This document shows positions 25,457 to 33,630 of a DNA stretch of 64,000 nucleotides, in pieces. This DNA is from Streptococcus mitis (lineage in GTDB: Bacteria > Bacillota > Bacilli > Lactobacillales > Streptococcaceae): the NCBI RefSeq assembly GCF_013305725.1, contig NZ_CP047883.1, positions 289,001 to 353,000 on the forward strand. The letters run 5' to 3'. The notes below the pieces were generated by a model that saw only the letters and a program-made list of their open reading frames with translations, was not told the DNA's origin and searched no databases. Every line of letters begins with the position of its first letter. Position 1 is the stretch's first letter. The translations under genes and the position numbers were made by a program.

Positions 25457-26260
25457 TTGCTTTGTTTTTTTAACATATTTAGGAGTGAAATGAGAAGAAC
25501 CCTCTTCAATGATAGTACCAATATTTTTTATTTTTTTTCAATGATATTATGGCCAATTTTTTCGCTACTCCAGGTTTATTATAATATAGGAGCATTTCCG
25601 ATTTCAGATTTAAAAATTTTGGACTTAAGTAATGAGGAGCAGCTATTTTATTTTATTTTTATAGGATACTGTACCTATATTATTTTTTCTAATGCTTTTC
25701 AGAGTGCTTGGAGACTGGGGGGAGAACGTTATCAGGGGACTCTAAGTCAGATTTTTATTGCTCCACTGAAAAAAATTCTATGGCTTTACGCCCGGACATT
25801 TTCATCGATTTTTAGTCAGTCATGGTTTTTTATGGTTATTTTTGTAATTGGTAATTTTGCTTATATAGATTTTTCATTAAAATCGATCTTTCATATTTTA
25901 TTAGCAACCATTATTTTAATTACTTCATCATGGATTTGGACTAGCTTTTTGAGTAGTATTTGCATTGTTATGAGAGATGCTACTATAGTTTATGTATTAT
26001 TAGAAGGCTCACAAGATACGTTTAGCGGTGCTAAAGTCCCTTTATCTATTTCTCCAAAATTGGTAAAATTTATTGGAAGTTTATTTCCAGTTAGCTATAC
26101 TATTATTTATTTACGAGATATGCTTCTTTTCAATAAATTTTATAGTTTAAATTTTTATTTGCTCATCGGTATAAATATTGTTTGTTTTTTACTGACTAAT
26201 ATCATTTTAAGAATTGGTGAATCTCACATGAAGAAGCATGGAAGTTTTGATGTGGTTTAA
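25457..26260 (+). CDS. ABC-2 type permease 2 of the cargo exporter
   Basis: 267 residues with six hydrophobic segments and the GGERYQGTLSQIFIAPLKKILW coupling region. A TTG start at 25457, one base after the ATPase stop and with GAGGAG upstream, gives the usual length; an alternative ATG lies at 25490 with AGGAG closer. The last gene of the cargo operon before the element's degenerate right end. Confidence 0.82.
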   Translation: MLCFFNIFRSEMRRTLFNDSTNIFYFFSMILWPIFSLLQVYYNIGAFPISDLKILDLSNEEQLFYFIFIGYCTYIIFSNAFQSAWRLGGERYQGTLSQIFIAPLKKILWLYARTFSSIFSQSWFFMVIFVIGNFAYIDFSLKSIFHILLATIILITSSWIWTSFLSSICIVMRDATIVYVLLEGSQDTFSGAKVPLSISPKLVKFIGSLFPVSYTIIYLRDMLLFNKFYSLNFYLLIGINIVCFLLTNIILRIGESHMKKHGSFDVV

Positions 26261-26318
26261 TTTGGTGTTAATAATGTTAGATATTGCAGAAGGGACATTA
26301 CAATAGTGAGTAAATTAT

Positions 26319-27071
26319 GGGGTAGATGTAGGTACAGGAAGTGAATTTAATGTTATTAAGGAAGTAACGTTTGATGATGCATTGCCTAAATTAATTGTTA
26401 AAGTTAGAGATTTTATTCGAACCCAGCTACGAGAGTTTCAGTATCTAGATAGTGATGGTAGATTTCAGATACTTCCAGAATATCCTGAATTTGCCTGGTT
26501 TGAAGGAATTGTAAATGCAGTAACCCACAGGAATTATTCAGTATACGGAGATCATATCAGGGTATTGATGTTTGATAATCGTTTAGAGATTCATAGCCCA
26601 GGAAAACTACCGAATATTGTAACTGTTGAGAATATAAGACATGAACGTTTTTCTAGAAATCCGCGTATCGCTCGTACCTTAACTGAATTTGGATGGGTCC
26701 GAGAAATGAATGAGGGAGTAAAACGAATCTATTCTGAAATGGAATCTGCTTTTCTCCATGAACCGTGTTACTCTGAACCAGGTAACAAAGTAGTTTTAAC
26801 ATTAGAAAACAGTATTACAAGTAGAACATTGAGAACGCGTGATTCTTTGGAAAGTAAACTTAGAGATTATAGTGATTTAAGTGTTGATGAAAAACTATTG
26901 ATACAGTATATGTACAATACAGCAGAACCTATGACAACTAAAAAAGTAGCAGAGTTCTTAGGTAGGAGTGTTTCTTACTCGTCCAAATTATTGAAAACAA
27001 AAGGCATTTTAACATGGTATGGGACAAGTACGAAAGATCGCAGTCAATACTATAAATTAGAAATGAAATAA
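26319..27071 (+). pseudogene. Truncated AlbA_2/ATP-binding-type regulator
   Basis: C-terminal remnant of a COG2865-like protein (AlbA_2 DNA-binding plus GHKL-like ATPase). Seen: FAWFEGIVNAVTHRNYSVYGDHIRV and LEIHSPGKLPNIVTVENI, HERFSRNPRIARTL, GWVREMNEGVKRIY. A final winged-helix segment also remains. The N-terminal AlbA_2 domain is lost. The frame runs back to about 26319 without a start codon. An ATG-like TTG at 26382 could still give a 229-residue product. Confidence 0.7.
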
Positions 27072-27110
27072 AAAAGAAGAAAAACGAAGAAAACATAGTT
27101 ACTAATTAGT

Positions 27111-27140
27111 GAATTTAAAAGTAAGCTTACTTTTAAATTC
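27111..27140. repeat. Perfect 30-bp palindrome
   Basis: GAATTTAAAAGTAAG followed by its exact reverse complement. No U run follows on either strand. Could be a terminator-like structure, protein site or element-end feature. Confidence 0.6.
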
Positions 27141-27230
27141 ATAAAATTTATTTGCTTTATAGTTTTGCAATTCAATTGTTTGTATGGGAATGTGATTTTT
27201 ATTATACATCATTTTACAACAAGTAACGAA

Positions 27231-27260
27231 ACGAAGAAAAACGAAGAAAAACGAAGAAAA
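27231..27260. repeat. Triple ACGAAGAAAA tandem repeat
   Basis: Three exact 10-bp copies in a row; related strings AAACGAAGAAAA lie near 27080-27093. Close to the right end of element 1. Confidence 0.6.
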
Positions 27261-27280
27261 ATAAATCGTTGTTTCTCAAC

Positions 27281-27339
27281 TACATAAGCTCCGAAAACTA
27301 AAAGTGATAACCCTTTGATAACCTCTCAATTTTTAAAAG
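27281..27339. repeat. Arm-type repeats, right end of element 1
   Basis: 27281-27298 is the exact reverse complement of 9958-9975. 27304-27339 is a near-copy of 8740-8778 in direct orientation (GTGATAACC and TTGATAACCTCT). Placement near both ends suggests integrase/excisionase arm sites. Confidence 0.6.
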
Positions 27340-27424
27340 GGTTATATATGTAAAGATTGAGGATTTATCTCTTAAAATTACTTGATTTTAGTGATAATTT
27401 ACCATAAATATCATGATGTAGAAA

Positions 27425-27475
27425 AAACCAGGTCTTAAGAAAGCTCGTAAAGCTAGCCAGTTCTCTAAACGTTAA
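27425..27475. repeat. Internal rpsI tail copy (junction of elements 1 and 2)
   Basis: Encodes the same last residues [16 protein letters not shown] and stop as rpsI. The first 29 bases match exactly, then several synonymous differences occur. It separates the two elements. Confidence 0.88.
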
Positions 27476-27500
27476 GAATCAGCTACAATACAGCATTTAC

Positions 27501-27535
27501 AACACTTCATGGTTCACACCATGGGGTGTTTTTTT
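27501..27535 (+). terminator. Terminator after the internal rpsI tail
   Basis: AACAC-CATGG against CCATG-GGTGTT stem with seven Ts. Equivalent in place to the terminators after the other two rpsI tail copies. Confidence 0.8.
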
Positions 27536-27585
27536 GATGATTTTTAGCAAAATTCACACCATTTTTCACACCAAATTCACACCAT
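27513..27585. repeat. Arm-type repeats, left end of element 2
   Basis: TTCACACCAT at 27513-27522, 27553-27562 and 27576-27585, plus TTCACACCA at 27565-27573. The same decamer recurs at the right end of element 2 (36869-36878 inverted, 36924-36933 direct). Probable binding sites of the adjacent integrase. Confidence 0.72.
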
Positions 27586-28802
27586 TACTTTTTAAGATTG
27601 CGATAAGCAATCTCTCCAACAGCCATTGGAATGATATTCGAAGTATTGACATAAGTCTTTGTTGTAATCGTGTCACTATGGGTTAGAGCCTCAGATATAG
27701 CTTCAATAGATGTTCCAGCCTGTTTTGCTAATGTTGCCCCTGTATGTCGTAATTTATGAGGTGTAGCATGCTTAAGTTCAGGATGACGACGTTTGACAGA
27801 TTTCATTTTATTATTAAGATAGTCAGAGTGTAGAGGGCTATTAACATTACCCTTCATATCGATATAAGTAAAGACATACTGTTCATTGGATTGGATAATT
27901 CCAAATTTTGCTAGTTCATCTTTTTGCTGTTTTTTCCATTCTTTAAGTAAGTTAGTCAATTCAATGGGAATTCGGAAAGTTGTCTTTTTATTCCCTTTGG
28001 TAGACTTTGGATTTTTGTATTTATCCAAAGCTTGTACTAACTGAATTTCCTGATCACTTGTATTGATATGCTTCCATTGTAAAGCGTAGCTCTCTGATTT
28101 TCTATCTCCCAAGAAAAAGGTGGTATAAAACAAAACATAGTCTTTGAATAGAATTTTTCCAGTATCTAAATCCTTTTCAAAAGCTGTAAACCATGCTTGA
28201 AGTTCTTCTTGAGATAGGTATAAATCTTCATCTTTTTTAGATTCTTGCAACTTGATTTTCTTAGTGGCTTTGATACGACTTATTGTTTTAGATAGGCGGT
28301 TTGTTTCGATGTATTCTAATTCTTCCGCCCAGTCAAAGATAGAATTAACGTAGCTCCTGATAACTTTGAAATTTGCATATTCTTCAGCCTTTTGAGTTAA
28401 TAGATTTAAAACAACTTGTTTATTTTGATTGAGAAACTCAATAGAGTAGTTACCAAGCATAGGTAAGATATGTTTTCTAAAGGCAATTTCTGTACCAGTT
28501 ATGGTAGCTTGAGAAGGTGGCTTAGTTGTAGAAGTGGTTTGTCCTGCTTTGTAGGATTCCCACCAAACGTTTTTATAGAAGTCGGAAAAGAGTATAGAAC
28601 CATTATTTTCTAGTAAGGCTGATTCTCCACTAATAATTTTGTCAATCTTGTTTTGAAGTTCTAGTTCGTATTTTTTTGCTTCACTCCTTGTTTTGAACCG
28701 TTTTTCAATCACTTTCTTATCAACACCTAGTGAAGACTTAACTTCCTCAGGAATATAGATTCGTAAGCGATAAGTTCCATTTTTAGTTTTTGTAATTGAC
28801 AT
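27585..28802 (-). CDS. int: Tyrosine recombinase / integrase of element 2
   Basis: 405 residues. N-terminal arm-binding domain (TKNGTYRLRIYIPEEVKSSL, KRFKTRSEAKKYELEL), core-binding domain about 90-190, and catalytic domain with DRKSESYAL near the first Arg, TPHKLRHTGATL (HxxR) and LTHSDTITTKTYVN (Tyr). It is only distantly like the element 1 integrase, yet both use rpsI. ATG at 28800-28802 follows AAAAGGAGAA; the frame from 28847 has no site. Confidence 0.93.
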   Translation of the reverse strand: MSITKTKNGTYRLRIYIPEEVKSSLGVDKKVIEKRFKTRSEAKKYELELQNKIDKIISGESALLENNGSILFSDFYKNVWWESYKAGQTTSTTKPPSQATITGTEIAFRKHILPMLGNYSIEFLNQNKQVVLNLLTQKAEEYANFKVIRSYVNSIFDWAEELEYIETNRLSKTISRIKATKKIKLQESKKDEDLYLSQEELQAWFTAFEKDLDTGKILFKDYVLFYTTFFLGDRKSESYALQWKHINTSDQEIQLVQALDKYKNPKSTKGNKKTTFRIPIELTNLLKEWKKQQKDELAKFGIIQSNEQYVFTYIDMKGNVNSPLHSDYLNNKMKSVKRRHPELKHATPHKLRHTGATLAKQAGTSIEAISEALTHSDTITTKTYVNTSNIIPMAVGEIAYRNLKK

Positions 28803-28870
28803 AGTATTCTCCTTTTTAATTGAGCTAGAAAAATACCGTGATTTCATTATAACAAACCACGGTAGAAATG

Positions 28871-29131
28871 CTACTGATTTTGTAACCAGCGATTGATTTC
28901 TGCTTTATCAAAACGAATAGTTTTTCCAACTCTAATGTAAGGTAATCCTTTTTTAATCCAACTGTCGAGAGTATTGTTTGAGATACCCAAGTAGTGGCAA
29001 GTCTGTTGTTTGTTTAAAAACGGACTGTCAAGGTTACTATTGTTTAATCTATTTTCAATTTCTTTCTTGATAAGTTCAGCAAGTAGGAGCTGAATTTGTT
29101 GAACTTGTTCATCTGGTAGAATTACTTGCAT
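28871..29131 (-). CDS. xis: Excisionase-like MerR/HTH_17 protein
   Basis: 86 residues. After a leucine-rich N-terminus (DEQVQQIQLLLAELIKKEIE) comes FLNKQQTCHYLGISNNTLDSWIKKGLPYIRVGKTIRFDKAEINRWL, a textbook excisionase/HTH_17 domain. ATG 29129-29131 follows GGAGGAACAG. It lies next to the integrase gene on the same strand, so it likely directs excision. Confidence 0.85.
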   Translation of the reverse strand: MQVILPDEQVQQIQLLLAELIKKEIENRLNNSNLDSPFLNKQQTCHYLGISNNTLDSWIKKGLPYIRVGKTIRFDKAEINRWLQNQ

Positions 29132-29179
29132 CTGTTCCTCCAATGTATGGTATAATAGAGGTATCAAGAGATACCCTAC

Positions 29180-30577
29180 TTACTTTTCTTGATTATCTGC
29201 AACCTCGTCCTCGCTCGCCAAAGTTTCGGATGGGGTTTTTGATTTGCCTAATTCTAAGATATCCCACTGATTATTAATCGCTATTTTAGAAAGCAATGTT
29301 GATAATAAATCCTGTCTACTATTAAGTAACGAATCATTTGCAAAGTCATAAGATAAGGAAACTTCCTGCTCATTTTCTAAGATAGTTTTTACAGGTTCTT
29401 CCATTCGTTGAGGATATGATACATAAAACTTAGGATTTTTATCATTTCCTCTTATTCTAGCCAGACACTCAATTCTTCTAACATACTGTGATAGGTCTTC
29501 TCTATCGTTCCCTTTTGTGTTGTAAAAGAAATCTAGTGGGTATTTCGAACTGGTGATAATGATAACTTTTGCTGCTCCCATCTTATTTTGATAGCGTGCA
29601 GAAATTGGGCTTATGTTGAAGGGGTCTAATAGTTTTAGCCAATCTGACGCGGTTAAACTATCTCCTCGAACGTCGTCAAGAAAAAGGATCTCTTCTCCGT
29701 TTACCTCGTCAAAGATGTTTGTGGCAGCAGTCACTACTGATTGCCAGTTTTGACCATTTAATTTTGCCAACTGAATGATGGCTTTGGATAAGTCCTTTGC
29801 AAAGGTTGACTTTCCAAGACCAGTACTACCATGAATGAAGAGAATGGTTTTTTTAAATTCTCCGTTATCTAACTCATATTTAGTACGAGTTCCTTTGATT
29901 TCTCCGACGGTACGAAATGTATCGTTTATCCTAGCTTTGTGGACTGCGTACAGTGTACGATATTTCTGTTCAAGAAGTATTTCATTTTTGGTGATATACT
30001 CGTTTAGAATGTTATCGATAAGTAAGTCAATATCTTCGTAGGTTTGGTTTACCTCTTTTTTGGCTTTTCCTTTAAGCCAGATTTCTTTCCTTTTGTGATA
30101 TACTTCTAAGTAGTCTTTACCTGCTAGAGTAACTACTTCATCAGGGCTATATTGATATTTATCTTTATCTTTTGCATGAATTAAGTATGCTAACAAGTTA
30201 TCGTAACCATATCTTCCAGACTTTGATTTTTCGAGATACTCTTCTGCTAATCCGATTATTTCCGCTAAAGTAGATAGTGTTGCACCTTTGCATTTTTTAA
30301 ACTTGAGTAAAGCATGAATGTGTGGTTGGGCAAGTTCAGTAGTTGTTTCTTGAAGTTCTTTGTCGAATACTACAGATGTGTCCTTATCATGCTTAATTGC
30401 ATATGCTTCAGTAACAGTTGCTATTTCACTAACTCTTCTGACTATTTCTTCAAGAATTTTTTCGATATTTTCGGACTTAATGAGTTCTTCATCCCAACCA
30501 TTCTTCCAATAAGTCGAATCAAAATATTGTGTAATTGCTATAGAAGTCAAAAGCGCTTCCTTCTTCTTTGAAGTCAT
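29180..30577 (-). CDS. Rep-type relaxase/replication initiator (HUH plus SF3-like helicase)
   Basis: 465 residues. The N-terminal endonuclease has the HUH pair PHIHALLKF and a downstream catalytic-Tyr helix around LAYLIHAKDKDKYQYSP (Rep_2 family). The C-terminal half is a superfamily-3/RNA-helicase-like ATPase with Walker A GSTGLGKST and Walker B EEILFLDDV. By family knowledge this PF01719-PF00910 layout nicks a double-stranded origin and serves as relaxase in streptococcal mobilisable elements; it is related to Reps of CRESS-DNA replicons. The gene-free region just upstream (30578-30959) has origin-like hairpins. Confidence 0.85.
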   Translation of the reverse strand: MTSKKKEALLTSIAITQYFDSTYWKNGWDEELIKSENIEKILEEIVRRVSEIATVTEAYAIKHDKDTSVVFDKELQETTTELAQPHIHALLKFKKCKGATLSTLAEIIGLAEEYLEKSKSGRYGYDNLLAYLIHAKDKDKYQYSPDEVVTLAGKDYLEVYHKRKEIWLKGKAKKEVNQTYEDIDLLIDNILNEYITKNEILLEQKYRTLYAVHKARINDTFRTVGEIKGTRTKYELDNGEFKKTILFIHGSTGLGKSTFAKDLSKAIIQLAKLNGQNWQSVVTAATNIFDEVNGEEILFLDDVRGDSLTASDWLKLLDPFNISPISARYQNKMGAAKVIIITSSKYPLDFFYNTKGNDREDLSQYVRRIECLARIRGNDKNPKFYVSYPQRMEEPVKTILENEQEVSLSYDFANDSLLNSRQDLLSTLLSKIAINNQWDILELGKSKTPSETLASEDEVADNQEK

Positions 30578-30959
30578 TTATATTAAACCTTTCTTTTTTA
30601 ACTATTCTTTAATTATTCTTTTAATTATTATAGTGTTAGACTATCGACAAGCCCAGTCTAACACGCGTTAGAAATAATTAAAATTAAATTCAGATACTCT
30701 TGGGGCTTTGCCCCAAGCCCCAGCCTCCCCTGCCCGATGATGAATCATCGAACCGAGAACGCTTGCCAGCTAACAAGGGACGGGTAGTATTTTTCTTCGC
30801 TTCACTCCTTGCCTTCGGCATCGTTACGCTTGAAAAATCTCCACCCTCTAGCCCTTGCAAGCAGGCATTTTTCTGCAGGCAATGTCGTGCCGACACCTAT
30901 ACCGATGAAATCCCTAGGTAAGGTCAGTTTCGCATCAAACAAGTGTAGCAGAAAAAACG
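30578..30959. other. Candidate origin of replication/transfer of element 2
   Basis: About 380 bp without a convincing gene, clearly richer in GC than its neighbours. GTGTTAGACT (30633-30642) and AGTCTAACAC (30655-30664) form a perfect inverted repeat. CTTGGGGC-TTT-GCCCCAAG is a hairpin near 30699-30717. CGATGAT-GA-ATCATCG is a hairpin near 30737-30752. Sited between rep and the FtsK-like gene, as in rolling-circle origins. Open frames here have no ribosome binding sites. Confidence 0.6.
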
Positions 30960-31682
30960 CTAGCTATACCTTGAAAATAGCTCTTGCATCCGTTGATTTA
31001 ACCGTTCCTCGTCTTTTACTTGGATCGTACGAAACATTTTGACAGCTTCGCCCTCTAATTGAAAATATCCATACCCTCGCGGTTTTACGATGACTTCGGA
31101 TTTTTCCATGTCTGGAAATAGAAGTTGTCTGTTGTTTGTTGCTAGCAGAAAGCTCGTTGATAAGGATATGACACAATTAAAATTGTAGCGACCTGGAAGG
31201 TCAGACATCAAGAAACGCTGACTAGACAAAATAATTCGTAAACCTAAACTTCTGCCCATACTGTTCATCATCAATATCTTAGAAAGTACTTCCTTATGTT
31301 TTTTCTTATCTGTCTGTTCGAGATAGGCGAGAAAAGCTTGCCATTCATCAAAAATTAAGTAAAGATTATGAGAATTTTCTTCTTGCTTATTTAGTCTCGT
31401 TTCAAAGCGTTGATAGACGATTTCGAAAAGTTCTAGACAGTTAAATCCTCTTGCAACGTGATTGCCAGTCATTGAAAACATTTCTTCATCTGCTTTAAAA
31501 TCCATAAGGTAAACTTCAGCATCAGTATCATGAAATGAAATGAGTCCTAAAAGTCTTCTCAAAAAAGTGGACTTTCCAGAGCCAGAAGGGCCTGCGATTA
31601 TCCAAGCGAAATATCGGTTTATGTCAATGGTGATAGGGGAAGGATCTCCCCGATTGTTGACTTCAAAAACGTTTTTGATCAT
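30960..31682 (-). CDS. FtsK/TcpA-like DNA translocase (coupling protein)
   Basis: 240 residues comprising only the motor domain: Walker A IAGPSGSGKSTFLRRLL, Walker B NLYLIFDEWQAF, and ILSSQRFLMSDLPG. It lacks the membrane and N-terminal domains of full FtsK/TcpA proteins, but a separate membrane protein is encoded just upstream (31684). Probable type IV coupling protein that delivers the relaxase-DNA complex to a host ICE conjugation pore. Confidence 0.8.
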   Translation of the reverse strand: MIKNVFEVNNRGDPSPITIDINRYFAWIIAGPSGSGKSTFLRRLLGLISFHDTDAEVYLMDFKADEEMFSMTGNHVARGFNCLELFEIVYQRFETRLNKQEENSHNLYLIFDEWQAFLAYLEQTDKKKHKEVLSKILMMNSMGRSLGLRIILSSQRFLMSDLPGRYNFNCVISLSTSFLLATNNRQLLFPDMEKSEVIVKPRGYGYFQLEGEAVKMFRTIQVKDEERLNQRMQELFSRYS

Positions 31683-31683
31683 G

Positions 31684-32220
31684 CTAGAAGTCCTCTTCTC
31701 TTTGATTTTTTTGCACGAGCATTGTATCAGCTGATACTAACCGAACCTTGATTGCAAGGAAGGGCTCACGTTTAGAGCGACTTACAACGCAATCAGTAGA
31801 ACCATTTGAAAGAGTTTTTACGACTTGTCTTACTTTTGTTTCAAAACTTTCGAGAAGTTCATCAGTGATTTCTTTGTCAATATGAACAAAGTAAGTATAT
31901 GGTTTATCTGCTTCTACCCCTTGGGTGAATTTTAGTGAGGAAATTGGTAGTTCTGTTACCCCTTTTTCGGTTAACCAGTGATATAACTCCTCGTACAAAG
32001 GATTGCCAGAGGTTTGATTTCTTTGTTTGTATCGTTGCCAAGCAAAAGCGATAATTTCTCCTTCGTTGTAAATTATGAGAAGACCAAAAATCACTAGAAA
32101 AATAGGAGCAATCCATACCAAAAATTTGATAAGAAGTGCTAGTAAAACAAAGATTACTGAACTTATAAGTAGTTGATAATACCACTCTATATCCATGAAT
32201 TTTGTTACAAGTTTCTTCAT
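31684..32220 (-). CDS. Membrane protein of the element 2 transfer operon
   Basis: 178 residues. Two adjacent hydrophobic helices at about 15-50 (LLISSVIFVLLALLIKFLVW, IAPIFLVIFGLLIIY) are followed by a soluble domain of about 120 residues. The gene ends one base before the FtsK-like start. It may be the split N-terminal membrane part of the coupling protein. Family not recognised by name. Confidence 0.65.
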   Translation of the reverse strand: MKKLVTKFMDIEWYYQLLISSVIFVLLALLIKFLVWIAPIFLVIFGLLIIYNEGEIIAFAWQRYKQRNQTSGNPLYEELYHWLTEKGVTELPISSLKFTQGVEADKPYTYFVHIDKEITDELLESFETKVRQVVKTLSNGSTDCVVSRSKREPFLAIKVRLVSADTMLVQKNQREEDF

Positions 32221-32235
32221 GTTGCCACCTCTCTT

Positions 32236-32628
32236 CTATTTGAGCGAAATGTCGGCAAGCTCAGCGACAAGAGCTAGTCCGACTGGTTGCTTGAGTTTAT
32301 CAAGTACAAATGATAAGTCATACTTGCTAATTACGATGTCAGCGTTAATCAAACCATCTAAATTCTCGTTCTGATAGTTTTTCAACTTGACTTTGAAAGT
32401 TGGACAGTAAGATTCTTGATTAATGCTAGCGAACTGTTCATAGAGTTTGACATCTACGCATGTTAGAGATGCCCAAGGGCGTTGGTTTTCCTGACCTTCG
32501 TTGATGATGCCATTGTTTTTGTCAACAACTTTAACAGCTGATGGGACATCAACAGAAGTTGATAAAGCATCCAAAAATGCTCTTGCACTTTCGTGGTTGC
32601 CAGGTGTTAATTTTTTTTCTTTTGACAT
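32236..32628 (-). CDS. Conserved hypothetical protein of the element 2 operon
   Basis: 130 residues, soluble, mixed alpha/beta (NADIVISKYDLSFVLDKLKQPVGLALVAELADISLK at the end, read as parts). ATG 32626-32628 follows GGAGGA; the frame from 32646 has no site. First gene of the transfer operon. Similar small proteins precede FtsK-like genes in related elements by recollection; function unknown. Confidence 0.6.
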   Translation of the reverse strand: MSKEKKLTPGNHESARAFLDALSTSVDVPSAVKVVDKNNGIINEGQENQRPWASLTCVDVKLYEQFASINQESYCPTFKVKLKNYQNENLDGLINADIVISKYDLSFVLDKLKQPVGLALVAELADISLK

Positions 32629-32654
32629 GTTAATTCCTCCTGTCAAAAAAGCAT

Positions 32655-32677
32655 GGTCAGCTTATCGCGAATGCTGA
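32655..32677. repeat. Inverted repeat in the operon leader
   Basis: GTCAGC and GCTGAC separated by 11 bases, between the minus-strand promoter and the 32628 start. Could be a regulatory hairpin. Confidence 0.5.
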
Positions 32678-32708
32678 CGAGTAAAAGAGCTCTTGTGTTA
32701 ACAAAAAC

Positions 32709-32737
32709 ATGATACAAAATTTTTGACCCCTTTGCAA
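32709..32737 (-). promoter_or_regulatory. Promoter of the element 2 transfer operon
   Basis: On the minus strand TTGCAA (32732-32737), 17 bases, TATCAT (32709-32714), driving the genes from 32628 down to the integrase side. Confidence 0.6.
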
Positions 32738-32746
32738 TGCTTTTTA

Positions 32747-32775
32747 TTGCGTTTCTAGGTTCATCGTGATATAAT
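32747..32775 (+). promoter_or_regulatory. Promoter of the 32811 gene
   Basis: TTGCGT (32747-32752), 17 bases, TATAAT (32770-32775), then AAAGGAG before the ATG at 32811. Confidence 0.65.
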
Positions 32776-32810
32776 TTTTTGAACCCCAAATAATTACAAA
32801 GGAGTTAAGG

Positions 32811-33551
32811 ATGCTACATGAGTTTAAAAACTTGAGTGATGTAAGTAAAAGAGAATTTGTTTTAAAATATTACCCATTAATATTACGTAGTCAACAGAAA
32901 AAGGAGCGATTAAGTAAAGAAAAATTCTTGATGAGATATTTTCAAGTAAAAAGAGGGGAACATGCTGGAAAACTACTAATTTCAAAACCAGCATATAAAC
33001 GTTATTTGCGACTTATTAAGTATATAGGGATTAGTCGCTATGATTATATAGATGATGTAATCAAAAACGAGGATGTAATCAAAAACGAGGATGGTTCCTA
33101 TTCAATGTCTTTGGGTGATTATCCTATGTTTGATTATCCTATGTTTGATGTAGTAGAGCCTCATTTTTCAGAATTAGACATTCCGAATATTCATCAAAAA
33201 AAATATGGTATTGATATACCTAAACATATTATTGAAAAATTTGATGATGATGTTTTGGAAGAAATTTGGTCGATTGTGAGTCGTAATACACTTTCAGATA
33301 GATTTCTTAAAGGTAGGCAATTATACTTATCTGGAATTGGTCAAGAGATACTTAAATCATTGGCCGAATTGAATCTTACTGAACTGCTTTATGCTACATT
33401 AAATAATTTACGGATTGATGAGGGAGGAAAAAAGGAATATCATATAGAAAGATACGAATTGGTGAAAAGAATGGTATCAGAGCTAGAGAGGTTAGCTAAA
33501 TCGGAATATGATAAAGCAATTAAGTTAGAGGAATTCGTAGAAAACTTTTAA
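32811..33551 (+). CDS. Hypothetical cargo protein with internal micro-duplications
   Basis: 246-residue soluble, charged protein with no recognised domain. Two perfect in-frame tandem duplications occur close together: an 18-bp unit at 33053-33088 (DVIKNE twice) and a 15-bp unit at 33116-33145 (DYPMF twice). It has its own promoter and a good GGAG site and ends before a bidirectional terminator. It might be a defence or regulatory cargo gene, but nothing in the sequence proves it. Confidence 0.65.
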   Translation: MLHEFKNLSDVSKREFVLKYYPLILRSQQKKERLSKEKFLMRYFQVKRGEHAGKLLISKPAYKRYLRLIKYIGISRYDYIDDVIKNEDVIKNEDGSYSMSLGDYPMFDYPMFDVVEPHFSELDIPNIHQKKYGIDIPKHIIEKFDDDVLEEIWSIVSRNTLSDRFLKGRQLYLSGIGQEILKSLAELNLTELLYATLNNLRIDEGGKKEYHIERYELVKRMVSELERLAKSEYDKAIKLEEFVENF

Positions 33552-33595
33552 TGATTTTTTGAAGAAATTTGTTAAAATAGGCAAGACTGTAAAAC

Positions 33596-33630
33596 AAAAC
33601 CCAACCAAAATTTATTTTGGCTGGGTTTAT
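33596..33630. terminator. Bidirectional terminator
   Basis: AACCCA-CCAAAAT pairs with ATTTTGG-TGGGTTT. It lies between two converging genes and has A/T runs on both sides. Confidence 0.75.

Larger units (their letters stand above)
8604..27475. mobile_element. Integrative element 1 (mobilisable-type, carries biosynthetic cargo)
   Basis: Unit between the rpsI tail and its second copy; the spacing of equivalent bases is 18,822 bp. It contains a tyrosine integrase at the left end facing rpsI, a repressor with divergent promoter, a small HTH protein, a replication initiator, two MobC-like proteins, an IS and AT-rich cargo (15601-26260). Integrase arm-type repeats occur near both ends (8740-8778 and 27304-27339 direct; 9958-9975 and 27281-27298 inverted). 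No relaxase gene was found, so any transfer would rely on other elements. Confidence 0.88.

Noticed and set aside
30690..31042. Open frames of 65-77 residues in the origin region of element 2
   Set aside because: No ribosome binding sites, odd composition and overlap with hairpins; the region is better explained as an origin.
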